Shown: positions 25,286-33,037 of the stretch, in pieces | Numbering within the stretch: the first letter of the stretch is position 1 | Layout of the letters: every line of letters starts with the position of its first letter | DNA from: Candidatus Nitrosotenuis chungbukensis | GTDB lineage: Archaea > Thermoproteota > Nitrososphaeria > Nitrososphaerales > Nitrosopumilaceae | Assembly: GCF_000685395.1 (NCBI RefSeq) | Contig: NZ_AVSQ01000020.1 | Coordinates: 1,396 to 65,395, forward strand | Length of the DNA stretch: 64,000 bases | Direction: 5' to 3' | Notes under the pieces: model-generated | Databases searched by the model: none | What the model saw: only the letters and a program-made list of their open reading frames with translations | Told to the model about the DNA's origin: nothing | Translations under genes and position numbers: made by a program

Positions 25286-26974
25286 CTACGATGGTAATAT
25301 CATGTCCTTAAGTGAGGTGCCGGGTGCAACGAATGGAAGCACGTCTTCTTCTGGGTCAATTGGAATATCAATTACGGTTGCCACGTCGCTCTTTAGCCCT
25401 GCCTTGATTGCGTTGCCCAATTCGTCGAGGTTTCCCACTCTAATTCCCTGTGCCCCGTATGACTCTGCTAGCTTGACATAGTCAGGACAGTGTTTTTGAT
25501 CAACGCCAATCATCCTCCTATCATAGAAGGTTCTCTGCCACTGGGCAACCATTCCCAAGGTGTAGTTGTTTACTAGAAATACGATCACAGGCAAGTTGTC
25601 AAGAACTGATGTTGCCAACGAGTTTTCAGTCATGTTAAAGCTTCCATCGCCTGCAATGTCCACTACCGGCAAGTCGGGCCTTGCAGTTTTTGCTCCAATC
25701 GCTGCCGGGAATCCCCATCCCATAGTTCCCAAACCAGTTGAGCTAAAGAAAGTTCCAGGGTGTATCACATCATAGAACAATGATGCCCACATTTGGTGTT
25801 GGCCTACTTCGGTTGTAACAATCGATTGGTGCGGCAATACCTCGCGCAATTTCCTCAAGATTTTTGCAGCTGTAAGCTCGCCGGGGTGTAGCTTCAAGTT
25901 TTGTTTCCAGTATTCCTTTACCTCAGTTACGTGATCAAACCATACGTTGTGTTCTGACTTTTTAGTTGCCTTTTGAAGCAACAATCTGAGAAATATTCTC
26001 AATGATGCCTTGACATCGCCAACCACTGCAACGCTTGTGGTCTGGTTCTTTCCTATTTCGGCAGGGTCCACGTCAAGGTGGATTATTTTTAGGTGCTTTT
26101 CAAATTCTGTAAACGTCCCAACTGATCTGTCGGAGAATCGTGTCCCTATTGCAAGAACACAGTCAGCCTCTGCCATTATTTTATTTGCCTCTGCGTGACC
26201 GTGCATGCCTATCGGTCCTACAGATAACGGATGGGTTTCTGGAAATGCGCCCTTTCCTTTGAATGTAGAGACAACTGGAATCATTAGCATTTCTGCAAGG
26301 GATTGTAACTCTGCAAATGCTCCTGAAATTATCACTCCTCCACCTGCCAAAATGACAGGCCTGCTTGATGATAGCAGCAAGGTAATTGCTTTTTCTATTG
26401 CAATAACGTCAGGATCAGTCCATGGATGATATCCGCGTATTTTGATCTCGTCTGGAAATTCCATTTGTGCCTCATTTTGCTGCACGTCTTTTGGAATGTC
26501 AATTAATACGGCGCCAGGACGTCCTGTCTCTGCAATGTAAAACCCTTTTTTGATAACGGTCGGAATTTCAGATGCATGTCTTGGTTGAAAAGAATACTTT
26601 ACCACAGGATTTGCAATTCCGATAATGTCACTTTCCTGAAACGCGTCGCGTCCAATCATGTTGACTGGCACTTGGCCTGTGATTGCAACCATCGGTGAGG
26701 AGTCTGCCTGTGCGGTAGCAAGCCCCGTTATGATGTTAGTTGCTCCAGGTCCTGAAGTTGCAAAGCACACACCGGGCTTTCTGCTAACCCTGCCAAACCC
26801 ATCTGCCATGTGTGCAGCTGATTGCTCGTGTCTGACAAGTATGTGACGGATGTTACTTTTGTACAACTCGTCGTACATAGGCAAGTTTGCACCTCCCGGT
26901 AGGCCGAAGACTTCCTTAACACCTTCCTTTTCCAATGCTTTCATTAATGCGCGAGCGCCAGAGATTGTTTCCAT
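25286..26974 (-). CDS. ilvB: acetolactate synthase large (catalytic) subunit
   Basis: 562 residues of the ThDP-dependent family: catalytic Glu region (LVRHEQSAAHMADG), FATSGPGATNIITGLATA, DVDPAEIGKN and the ThDP/Mg motif GDGSFNMTENSLATSVLDNLPVIVFLVNN. It makes acetolactate or acetohydroxybutyrate for Val, Leu and Ile. First structural gene of ilvB-ilvN-leuA-leuB. A good ribosome-binding site AGGTGA (minus strand, 26982-26987) precedes the ATG by 7 nt, unlike the leaderless genes here, which shows that transcription starts well upstream, at the leader ORF. Confidence 0.95.
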   Translation of the reverse strand: METISGARALMKALEKEGVKEVFGLPGGANLPMYDELYKSNIRHILVRHEQSAAHMADGFGRVSRKPGVCFATSGPGATNIITGLATAQADSSPMVAITGQVPVNMIGRDAFQESDIIGIANPVVKYSFQPRHASEIPTVIKKGFYIAETGRPGAVLIDIPKDVQQNEAQMEFPDEIKIRGYHPWTDPDVIAIEKAITLLLSSSRPVILAGGGVIISGAFAELQSLAEMLMIPVVSTFKGKGAFPETHPLSVGPIGMHGHAEANKIMAEADCVLAIGTRFSDRSVGTFTEFEKHLKIIHLDVDPAEIGKNQTTSVAVVGDVKASLRIFLRLLLQKATKKSEHNVWFDHVTEVKEYWKQNLKLHPGELTAAKILRKLREVLPHQSIVTTEVGQHQMWASLFYDVIHPGTFFSSTGLGTMGWGFPAAIGAKTARPDLPVVDIAGDGSFNMTENSLATSVLDNLPVIVFLVNNYTLGMVAQWQRTFYDRRMIGVDQKHCPDYVKLAESYGAQGIRVGNLDELGNAIKAGLKSDVATVIDIPIDPEEDVLPFVAPGTSLKDMILPS

Positions 26975-26987
26975 AAATTATTCACCT

Positions 26988-26993
26988 AAAAAA
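26988..26993 (-). terminator. U6 tract in the ilvB leader, possible attenuator terminator
   Basis: On the minus strand a run of six T lies 15 nt after the leader hairpin and just before the ilvB ribosome-binding site. Archaeal RNA polymerase can stop at U-runs alone, so this is a plausible site for premature termination. Confidence 0.3.
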
Positions 26994-27007
26994 TTCGCTG
27001 TAGTATA

Positions 27008-27065
27008 AATTTACAGCACCAGCTCGACCAGCAGCAGAACCGTAGGGGCAGTCGAACTGTAAATT
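27008..27065 (-). promoter_or_regulatory. leader hairpin enclosing a Val/Leu-rich ORF upstream of ilvB
   Basis: Minus-strand AATTTACAG (27057-27065) pairs perfectly with CTGTAAATT (27008-27016). Just inside, TTCGAC (27051-27056) pairs with GTCGAG (27023-27028, one G-U). An alternative pairing joins CAGTTCGAC with GTCGAGCTG, so two conformations share the CAG strand. The loop is GC-rich although the flanks are AT-rich. The Leu/Val codons of the short ORF lie in the loop and 3' arm, so a ribosome stalled there would open the stem. Confidence 0.55.
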
Positions 27066-27070
27066 GTCAT
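27011..27070 (-). CDS. putative ilvB-operon leader peptide (19 aa)
   Basis: The frame reads MTIYSSTAPTVLLLVELVL, stop. Eight of its last nine residues are Val or Leu, the end products of the operon that starts 36 nt downstream with ilvB. Its ATG lies about 30 nt after a TATA box, so the mRNA would begin almost at this ATG (near-leaderless), giving efficient translation. Four or five of the Leu codons are CTG. This is the organisation of bacterial ilv attenuator leader peptides. An overlapping 38-codon frame from 27096 also exists, but its start overlaps the TATA box. No homology was tested. Confidence 0.5.
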   Translation of the reverse strand: MTIYSSTAPTVLLLVELVL

Positions 27071-27097
27071 ATTCAGTGGTTAACACGGATTTTAGCA

Positions 27098-27104
27098 TTA
27101 TAAA
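27098..27104 (-). promoter_or_regulatory. TATA box of the ilvB operon leader
   Basis: Minus-strand TTTATAA, centred 31 nt before the leader ORF start at 27070 and about 125 nt before ilvB. With the normal archaeal 25-27 nt spacing, transcription would begin 4-6 nt before the leader ATG. Confidence 0.5.
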
Positions 27105-27169
27105 CATTACCTTATAGATTCGTAAAAACTCCTGTTGACTTTTCGGTTTAGAATGTCCACGTAGGCATA

Positions 27170-27607
27170 ATGCTTAAACTCGGCATGTTCCAAGCAAAAA
27201 CGATTTTGTCAGACAGGGAAGAAATCATCAAAATAATTGAAACTTTTTTTGAGGTGGGAAAAACAAAAGACTTGGCACCCCTAAGGGAGATTCAGCTTGA
27301 CGACAACAGTTTTTCTAGCTTTAGTGACGTTCCGCCATACGATCTCAAGGACTTTAAGACGACCATATCGCTAGAGGAGTTGCGATTCATCAGCATATCA
27401 GACTATGATCACCAAATAAGAAATCCAAAGATAAGCGTGTTTGGGGACGTGGCAGTAGTCGCGTTTGAGCTGACACAGAAAGGAATGCTAATAGACAACA
27501 AGGCGTACACTGGTGAGCACATCCTAATTGACGGCAGGGCCACATTTGTCCTGATAAAAAAGCCAACGTGGAAAATAGTTCACATCCATCTTTCTAGAGT
27601 ACCGTAA
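27170..27607 (+). CDS. SnoaL/NTF2-like protein
   Basis: 145 residues with the cone-shaped NTF2-like order: helix (SDREEIIKIIETFFEVGKTKD), aspartate-rich loop (QLDDNSFSSFSD), and a run of strands (ISVFGDVAVVAFELTQKG, ATFVLIKKPTWKIVHIHLSRVP). The W-x-I-V-H-x-H ending is typical of DUF4440/SnoaL members. Enzymatic role unknown. It is divergent from the ilvB leader. Confidence 0.7.
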   Translation: MLKLGMFQAKTILSDREEIIKIIETFFEVGKTKDLAPLREIQLDDNSFSSFSDVPPYDLKDFKTTISLEELRFISISDYDHQIRNPKISVFGDVAVVAFELTQKGMLIDNKAYTGEHILIDGRATFVLIKKPTWKIVHIHLSRVP

Positions 27608-27632
27608 TCAAAAACAGAAAAGTTGTAAAAAT

Positions 27633-28874
27633 TTATTGTGTTTTTGCCGCAGCTGGCTCTGGTTGTTTTTTTGGTTCTGATTTTTGTGGTTTTGGCTTAG
27701 ACTGTTGTTGTGGCTTTGGTTGCTGTGGCTTTTGCTGAGGTCGCTGCTGGTTTTGCTGCTGCTTTGGTTGCTGTTTTTGCGGAGGTCTTGGTTGATTCTG
27801 CTGTGGCTTTGGTTGCTGTGGCTTTTGCTGAGGTCGCTGCTGGTTTTGCTGAGGCTTTGGTTGCTGTTTTTGCGGAGGTCTTGGTTGAGTTTGTTGCGGT
27901 TTGGTTTGTTGTTGAGTTGGTTGTGGTGGACGTTGCTGATTTTGTTGAGGGCGTGGTTGATTCTGCTGTGGCTTTTGCTGAGGTCGCTGCTGGTTCTGCT
28001 GCGGCTTTGGCTGGTTTTGTTGTGGTCGTTGCTGGTTTTGTGGCAGTCTTCCTGGGAAATTCTGTGAGGGATTGTTTCTTACAGGATATTCCTTGCAGAG
28101 TTTTTTGAATAACTCGTATGCTTGGTTGAGATTATAGTTAGAGTGAACTATTGCTCGCACTGCACGAATCATTGGGATTGGATATTGGGATTGCCAAATG
28201 TTCCTGCCCATGTCAACTCCCGCCGCGCCTGCCTTGATTCCATTGTACGTCAATGCCAACGCATCGCGCTCTGGAATCTTTGGTCCGCCTGCAATTATTA
28301 CAGGTACAGGACAGCTGTTTACAACTTTTTCAAAGTTATCACAATAGTATGTCTTGACTATATGTGCGCCAAATTCGGCTGCAATTCTACATGATAGTGA
28401 AAGGTATCGTGCGTCCCTTTTTGCAAGTTCCTTTCCTACAGCAGTCACTGCTAAAACTGGTAGCCCGTATTCTTCTGCTTCATTTACCAGATTCCCAAGA
28501 CTCACTAGGGAGTTGTGCTCGTATTTTGCACCGACAAAGATAGACGTCGCAAGTGCACTCGCATTAATTCTAACTGCGTCTTTTACGCTTGTCGTGATTT
28601 TTTCATTTGAGAGATCCTCCCCAATTATGCTAGAGCCGCCTGAAACGCGCAGCACTATTGGAACCGGAAAGTTAGGATCAACTGATGTCCTGACAATTCC
28701 TCTTGTCACCATCAACGAATCACAGTACTTTAGTAAAGGACTAATTGTTCGCTTTGGAACTTCAAGCTTCTCTGTCGGTCCTAAAAAATAACCATGATCT
28801 ATGGCAAGCATTACGCCCCTGTTATTGGTTGGCTTGATTATGCTTGCAATTCTGTTTTTTAAACCCCAATCCAT
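27633..28874 (-). CDS. LsrF-like class I aldolase/thiolase with a Pro/Gln-rich C-terminal tail
   Basis: 413 residues. Residues 1-265 are a DeoC/LsrF-type TIM barrel: DWGLKNRIASIIKPTNNRGVMLAIDHGYFLGP, VLRVSGGSSI, AHIVKTYYCDNFEKV (Schiff-base Lys in VKTYY), VIIAGGPK, VDMGRNIWQS. This is close to LsrF, which cleaves a phosphorylated autoinducer-2 product, but in archaea the substrate is unknown; related enzymes make DKFP-pathway sugars. Residues about 275-413 are a repetitive tail of PQ, QN and KP with a Lys-rich end. The tail is absent from known LsrF lengths (about 290). Two adjacent metabolic genes follow the same strand. Confidence 0.8.
   Translation of the reverse strand: MDWGLKNRIASIIKPTNNRGVMLAIDHGYFLGPTEKLEVPKRTISPLLKYCDSLMVTRGIVRTSVDPNFPVPIVLRVSGGSSIIGEDLSNEKITTSVKDAVRINASALATSIFVGAKYEHNSLVSLGNLVNEAEEYGLPVLAVTAVGKELAKRDARYLSLSCRIAAEFGAHIVKTYYCDNFEKVVNSCPVPVIIAGGPKIPERDALALTYNGIKAGAAGVDMGRNIWQSQYPIPMIRAVRAIVHSNYNLNQAYELFKKLCKEYPVRNNPSQNFPGRLPQNQQRPQQNQPKPQQNQQRPQQKPQQNQPRPQQNQQRPPQPTQQQTKPQQTQPRPPQKQQPKPQQNQQRPQQKPQQPKPQQNQPRPPQKQQPKQQQNQQRPQQKPQQPKPQQQSKPKPQKSEPKKQPEPAAAKTQ
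27660..28055 (-). repeat. tandem repeat encoding the Pro/Gln/Asn/Lys tail
   Basis: The DNA carries degenerate units of the QQNQQRPQQKPQQPK type, repeated about ten times. On the plus strand it gives Leu-rich and Ala/Val-rich shadow frames that are not genes. Repeat number probably varies between strains. Confidence 0.85.
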
Positions 28875-28916
28875 TTCTATTCACTCTCAAAAATTTTGAA
28901 CCCTTCTTAATCTTTT

Positions 28917-29942
28917 CTAGCTGTTAATGATTATCTTCATGGCGTTTTCGCCAGTGTGAGCGTGCTCAAAGGCCTTTTGAGATTCAGATAACGTGTACCT
29001 ATGGGTGATTAGTTTTTTTACATCCACCTTGCCAGACGCGATTAGATCAAGTGATTGTCTGGTATCATGATCGGATGCAGCATAGCTTGGGACCAGCGTC
29101 AGTTCTTTAGAGTAAATCACGCTCATGTCAATATCCATCGTAGCGCCTTTTGACGGAACTCCAAAGAGGACAATTGTCCCACCCTTTCTCGTGCACGATA
29201 TGGCGTCAGATACGGCGCGCAGGCTTCCCGTTGCCACGATTGAAACGTCGACTCCCCGGTTTTGCGTATCAGACAAAAGTTGTGGAATAGAATTTTGGTT
29301 TCCCGATGTCAGCGTGGTTACGCCAAATGTTTTTGCAAAATTTAGCCTAAAGTCATTTACGTCAAAACAAAATACCTTGCTAAACTCATTTGCTTGTGCA
29401 AGCATCATGTGCATTATGCCAGTAGGTCCAGTCCCAAAGATTGCCGCAGTGTCGCCTTTTTTGAATTGGAACTTGTTCCATGCTCTAACACAGCATGCCA
29501 GTGGCTCTATCATTGCAGCTTCGTCAAATGACATCGAGTCTGGAATTTTCAAGACGCCCCCGTGCCTTACGTTCCATTCAGGAACCACGTATTCTTCAGA
29601 CAGTCCACATGGGGAGAGATTTGTCTCATAGTATTTTGCACACATCGTCTCATTTCCATGCGTGCAAAAATGACAAGAATAGCAAGGCACGTGATGATGA
29701 GTAAAGACGCGGTCTCCTTTTTTGAATTCCTTAACATCAGATCCCACATCTAGGATTATTCCGGCAGGTTCGTGTCCAAGGCGCATTGAAGGTTGTCCGT
29801 ATTTTCCAAACACTTTTTCAACGTCAGAGCCGCATATCCCACAAGATTTCATTTTGATCAAAACGTCTCCGGATCCAAGTGCGGGGTTTTGTACGTCACC
29901 AACCTCAACTTTGGATGGACCGGTAACAAATGCCGCTTTCAT
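28917..29942 (-). CDS. zinc-dependent alcohol dehydrogenase (threonine/sorbitol dehydrogenase-like)
   Basis: 341 residues of the MDR family. Catalytic zinc: CGICGSD and GHEPAG; structural zinc Cys motif is CYSCHFCTHGNETMC; coenzyme fold FGTGPTGIMHMMLA. The substrate may be a polyol or 3-hydroxy acid; it cannot be decided. The upstream gap contains a GTTCGATTCGAAC inverted repeat (about 30019-30031), a possible operator shared with the divergent membrane gene. Confidence 0.85.
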   Translation of the reverse strand: MKAAFVTGPSKVEVGDVQNPALGSGDVLIKMKSCGICGSDVEKVFGKYGQPSMRLGHEPAGIILDVGSDVKEFKKGDRVFTHHHVPCYSCHFCTHGNETMCAKYYETNLSPCGLSEEYVVPEWNVRHGGVLKIPDSMSFDEAAMIEPLACCVRAWNKFQFKKGDTAAIFGTGPTGIMHMMLAQANEFSKVFCFDVNDFRLNFAKTFGVTTLTSGNQNSIPQLLSDTQNRGVDVSIVATGSLRAVSDAISCTRKGGTIVLFGVPSKGATMDIDMSVIYSKELTLVPSYAASDHDTRQSLDLIASGKVDVKKLITHRYTLSESQKAFEHAHTGENAMKIIINS

Positions 29943-30071
29943 TGTGTTTTTTACAAGATTTTTTGGGTATATGTGTATTCACGAATTTGAAAAATTTGTG
30001 GAGAATTTTCAAACATTCCGTTCGATTCGAACATAAAATCAATTATTACAAAATTCAGACTCACATCAGTA

Positions 30072-30767
30072 ATGTCGCGATGGGACGAGCCAGATAGGTT
30101 TGACGATGAGGAAGAATCGAGGCTATTGAAGAAATTCTACAACTATGTAGAGATTGAAAAGAAGGAAACCGAGCGGAGAAAGTTCCTCGAGGTATCCGAT
30201 AAAAAACGCCCAAGTGTTTGGGGGAACAGGTTCGTACTATCTGCAATAATTCAGGGAGCAGTCATCACGGGACTTACTGTCGCGTTGATCCTAATTCAGG
30301 CAATCTTTGCAGACGTAAGCCTAATTGAGTTCCTATCGTTATCAATTGATGGTCCGGCCAAGTGGTTCTTTTTCGGTTATTTCATGTACATAACACTAGT
30401 TGTTACAATCGCAATTACTGCGATATTTTACAGTCATCTTGAGACAAATTTGAATCGCCAGGTACGAGGAAGTAAAAAACAACTTGCGTGGGCGCAGCTT
30501 GTAGGAATGAATGTCGGTGGGGCGGCAACTACAATACTGATGATGTTTGCAGGACTGAGCGGGGCTGGGTTTATTGACTTTGCCATAGGAAACGAAACTG
30601 CCAGCTCTGAAATCATGGACATGATAGAAATTCCAATAACTGGGTTTGCACTTTTATTTGCAGGCGGAATAATTGCAGGAGGCATTGCGTATATTGGAAC
30701 GTATGTGCAAGGACCGAAGACGGGCAAACTGTCTTTTGCAGACGATAGGAAATACGATAGGATTTAG
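30072..30767 (+). CDS. four-helix membrane protein, function unknown
   Basis: 231 residues: charged cytosolic head (DDEEESRLLKKFYNYVEIEKKETERRK, predicted helical), then four membrane segments (VITGLTVALILIQAIF, WFFFGYFMYITLVVTIAITAIF, GAATTILMMFAGLSGAGFI and ALLFAGGIIAGGIAYIGTYV). No family recognised. It ends 4 nt into the convergent atpF-like gene. Confidence 0.6.
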   Translation: MSRWDEPDRFDDEEESRLLKKFYNYVEIEKKETERRKFLEVSDKKRPSVWGNRFVLSAIIQGAVITGLTVALILIQAIFADVSLIEFLSLSIDGPAKWFFFGYFMYITLVVTIAITAIFYSHLETNLNRQVRGSKKQLAWAQLVGMNVGGAATTILMMFAGLSGAGFIDFAIGNETASSEIMDMIEIPITGFALLFAGGIIAGGIAYIGTYVQGPKTGKLSFADDRKYDRI

Positions 30768-31060
30768 ACTCCGAGAATGGTCTTGAGCATTTTTCTGTAG
30801 TCTACTTCCTTTTTTGCGCTGCCAGCAGCTGGCAATGAGAACACGAGTGGTTTTGATTTTGTTGCACGTAGCTTTGTCAAATCAGTGTTGATCGGTGCAG
30901 AGATATCATCACTTATCAGAACCAGACCCACGTCAGGATCATCGGCTAGTTTTTTGATTTCTGAAAATGCCTCAGACGGATTATCCACGACTATTCCCTG
31001 AACTCCGGCTAATTGAAAACTTGTAACAAAAATTCTGCTACCAATAGTTACAATCTTCAC
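30764..31060 (-). CDS. A/V-type ATP synthase subunit F
   Basis: 98 residues from the GTG at 31060 (VKIVTIGSRIFVTSFQLAGVQGIVVDN), the family start IxxIGDxxTxxGFxLAG in relaxed form, then a conserved middle (LADDPDVGLVLISDDISAPI). Subunit F sits in the central stalk. It is separated from any other ATPase subunit gene in this window, which is unusual. Upstream residues of the longer frame lack family character. Confidence 0.75.
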   Translation of the reverse strand: MKIVTIGSRIFVTSFQLAGVQGIVVDNPSEAFSEIKKLADDPDVGLVLISDDISAPINTDLTKLRATKSKPLVFSLPAAGSAKKEVDYRKMLKTILGV

Positions 31061-31147
31061 AGTTAGCAGTCTTTTTAATACCAATTTAACTTTTTTTGAG
31101 CCCAGATTGTTGGAAACCTTGATTTACCTTTACAATTCAGAGAATAC

Positions 31148-31444
31148 ATGTCAGAAATAGATGCAACAAAAGACGTTTACCTTTTTACGCATGGAAGAAT
31201 GGATTTGCAAACCAAGTCAATAGAAGCACTTGTGGCAAAAGGATTCTCAAAAGACAAAATATTTTCTGCATTGCCAAACAAAGTAGGCAGTGTGGGAGAC
31301 TACATGGCAATGCTTTGGATGCCGCCAAACCCGGATCACATCAAGATTCAAAAAATTACCAAAGTCGAGCCAGTGGAGCCGGTAGGCATGATTGGATTGT
31401 GGAAAGGAGTCTCAAAAGACGACATATCTACCATCCCACTTTAA
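31148..31444 (+). CDS. small conserved-looking protein, function unknown
   Basis: 98 residues (MSEIDATKDVYLFTHGRMDLQTKS...). Contains KGFSKDKIFSALPNKVGSVGDYMAMLWMPPNPD, a strand-helix pattern with several Met and Pro. No family recognised. It is divergent from the ATPase F gene and may share its promoter region. Confidence 0.5.
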   Translation: MSEIDATKDVYLFTHGRMDLQTKSIEALVAKGFSKDKIFSALPNKVGSVGDYMAMLWMPPNPDHIKIQKITKVEPVEPVGMIGLWKGVSKDDISTIPL

Positions 31445-31495
31445 TTCCCCTTTTTGAAAATAGCAGATCCAGGGTTTTGCCACTTAACAATGTAA

Positions 31496-31525
31496 AAGGT
31501 TCTGTGTAATCTACAAGACCTGAAC
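31496..31525 (+). repeat. left terminal inverted repeat
   Basis: Starts AAGGTTCTGTGTAATCTACA; matches the reverse complement of 32770-32799 at 28 of 30 positions. It overlaps the stop codon end of tnpB. Confidence 0.7.
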
Positions 31526-32706
31526 AATGCACTCATCGCTCCAGTCCGTGACCAACTTTGACACATCGACTCTGAGGATTACTGGCTCTTCCAGGTTCCC
31601 CCTCATCGCTTCACCTGCGTCACCTTGAGGATTGCAAAACCTGTGCAACCCCTTGCAAGCAATATTCATTGCGGCAACAACATCCCTGTCGCGCCATCGC
31701 CTGCAACTACCGCACCACAAATCCCGATGTCTCTGCCTGTCCACTTGGAGTCTCCCTCCGCATGCCGGACATAGCGTGCTGGTGCGCCTTGGATCTATCT
31801 TATAGAACGGAACGCCGTCCCATGCTGCCTTGTATGATGTCTGCCTTTCCAGTTCGTAAAAAGACCACGAGTTTAGCTTTCTTCTGAATTTATTTCCCTG
31901 GCCGTTTCCCTTTCGGTATAGTTTTCTGATTCCTTTCAAATCCTCAAATATTATTGCAGCCTTGTTTTTCTTGGCATAGTTTACTATTGATTTTGACATT
32001 CTGTGGATTCTCTGCCTTATCCTGTCTGCCGCCTTCCAAGTTTTCCGTAAACCTTTTTTCTGATTCTGTGGTCGTTTCTTGTACATGTGGATCTGACGTG
32101 AGAATAATTCTCCTTTATTTTGAGCATCTCTGACGTGTTTACTTGGATTATTTCTTTGCCGTTTCCAAATGTGACATTTCTCAGGTTCCTGTCGACTCCT
32201 ATTGTGAATTCCGTCTGGATTGATTCAACATCCTTGGCAATCGATATTGACAGGGATTGGGGCGTTATGGTAAATGATCTTGGTGTAATGGACTGGTCTG
32301 ATAAAATTCTGATCAGATGATCATTTAGCAGAATGTTTGCAAATTCCCTGTTACGTACTGGGAATGATAGCAGTATTCCATTGATTTTGAATCCATAGCA
32401 GGATACAAGATATGGCTTTTGCACAAACGGTGATTTTGGATTTCTGCCTTTTTTGATGTCTCTTTTCATCTGGGACAGTCTTCCGCATGCTTGCGAGATT
32501 GCAGTCATCTTGTAGTACGACATTATATCATAATCCTGCAGTGTGCGGTATGCCAAACTGGATAGTCTTTTTAGCGTAGAGCAGTTGTTTTCAAGACCGA
32601 TTCTTATGCAGTGGTTCACCATCTGGCGGAATGTCTCCATCATCGATGATATTTCCGAGTTGGGATCAAAGTTTTGCCGCACTGACTTGACAGGCAATGG
32701 GAGCAT
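31511..32706 (-). pseudogene. tnpB: tnpB, RNA-guided nuclease of transposons, frameshifted
   Basis: The N-terminal frame (from the ATG at 32706) contains the RuvC-I Asp (FTIGVDRNLRN) and runs to 32017; the C-terminal frame (to 31511) contains RuvC-II Glu (IIFEDLKGIRKLYRKGNG), the zinc finger CPAC...CGSC and RuvC-III Asp (DRDVVAAMNIACKG). Family residues run through KVYGKLGRRQT in the first frame and DRIRQRIHRMSKS in the second, so the break lies near 32020-32040, consistent with an indel in GACAGG-like sequence. A slippery heptamer A-AAA-AAG lies upstream (about 32053). All catalytic residues survive, so the break could be recent. Confidence 0.75.
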
Positions 32707-32769
32707 ATGGTAGATTTTGGGATTAAAACGATCCGTTGTGTTAGATGTTGACCTCGGAATGACATCGGG

Positions 32770-32799
32770 GTTTAGGTCTCGTAGATTACACAGAACCTT
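32770..32799 (-). repeat. right terminal inverted repeat
   Basis: Reverse complement starts AAGGTTCTGTGTAATCTACG. Two mismatches to the left copy, at positions 20 and 26. It lies in the 5' leader of tnpB, outside the likely coding start. Confidence 0.7.
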
Positions 32800-32838
32800 G
32801 TAAAACAAAGGTTATAAGTAAAAAGACGAAATTTTCAA

Positions 32839-33036
32839 ATGATGACAATAAAACTCATATGCGCAGAATATGGTTTTGAGTGCGATTTTGTTTTAGAGGG
32901 CAAAAAAAGCATATCCTTGATTCAAAAGCTGCGCGACCACATGGAAAGTGAGCACGGCATAGAGTATTCAGTCGATGCCGTAATTCAGATGATAGTAAAC
33001 AAGGGTCACTCACGAGACTCCATAAGAAACGAATAG
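32839..33036 (+). CDS. DUF1059 small protein
   Basis: 65 residues with the C-x(6)-C and HxxxxHG patterns of DUF1059: CAEYGFECDFVLEG and LRDHMESEHGIEYS. Cys/His could bind metal. Short proteins of this family occur in many archaea; the role is unknown. It begins 39 nt after the mobile element and abuts the SWIM gene end. Confidence 0.75.
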   Translation: MMTIKLICAEYGFECDFVLEGKKSISLIQKLRDHMESEHGIEYSVDAVIQMIVNKGHSRDSIRNE

Positions 33037-33037
33037 C

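Larger units (their letters stand above)
31496..32799 (-). mobile_element. tnpB-bearing element with 30-bp terminal inverted repeats
   Basis: The unit is 1304 bp, bounded by near-perfect inverted repeats (31496-31525 and 32770-32799, 28 of 30 bases). GTAA occurs directly outside both ends (31492-31495, 32800-32803), a possible 4-bp target duplication. Inside is only a tnpB reading frame, broken by a frameshift. IS200/IS605 elements normally lack terminal inverted repeats, so this looks like a TnpB carried by an element moved by another transposase. No transposase other than TnpB is visible. Confidence 0.65.

Noticed and set aside
27011-27096. Overlapping 38-codon frame in the ilvB leader (starting ATGCTAAAATCC)
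   Set aside because: Its ATG lies directly after the TATA box, which therefore could not start its transcript; composition gives no family match.
27684-28108. Leu/Trp-rich and Ala/Val-rich frames on the plus strand
   Set aside because: Shadows of the Pro/Gln repeat tail of the LsrF-like gene; no start or domain of their own.
28354-28791. 145-aa reverse frame inside the aldolase gene
   Set aside because: Antisense shadow of conserved aldolase sequence.
30019-30031. GTTCGATTCGAAC as a tRNA T-arm
   Set aside because: No matching acceptor or anticodon arms around it; a simple inverted repeat in a divergent promoter region.
32045-32056. Programmed -1 frameshifting as the normal way to express tnpB
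   Set aside because: Family-typical residues continue in the first frame after the slippery site, so a mutation downstream explains the break better.
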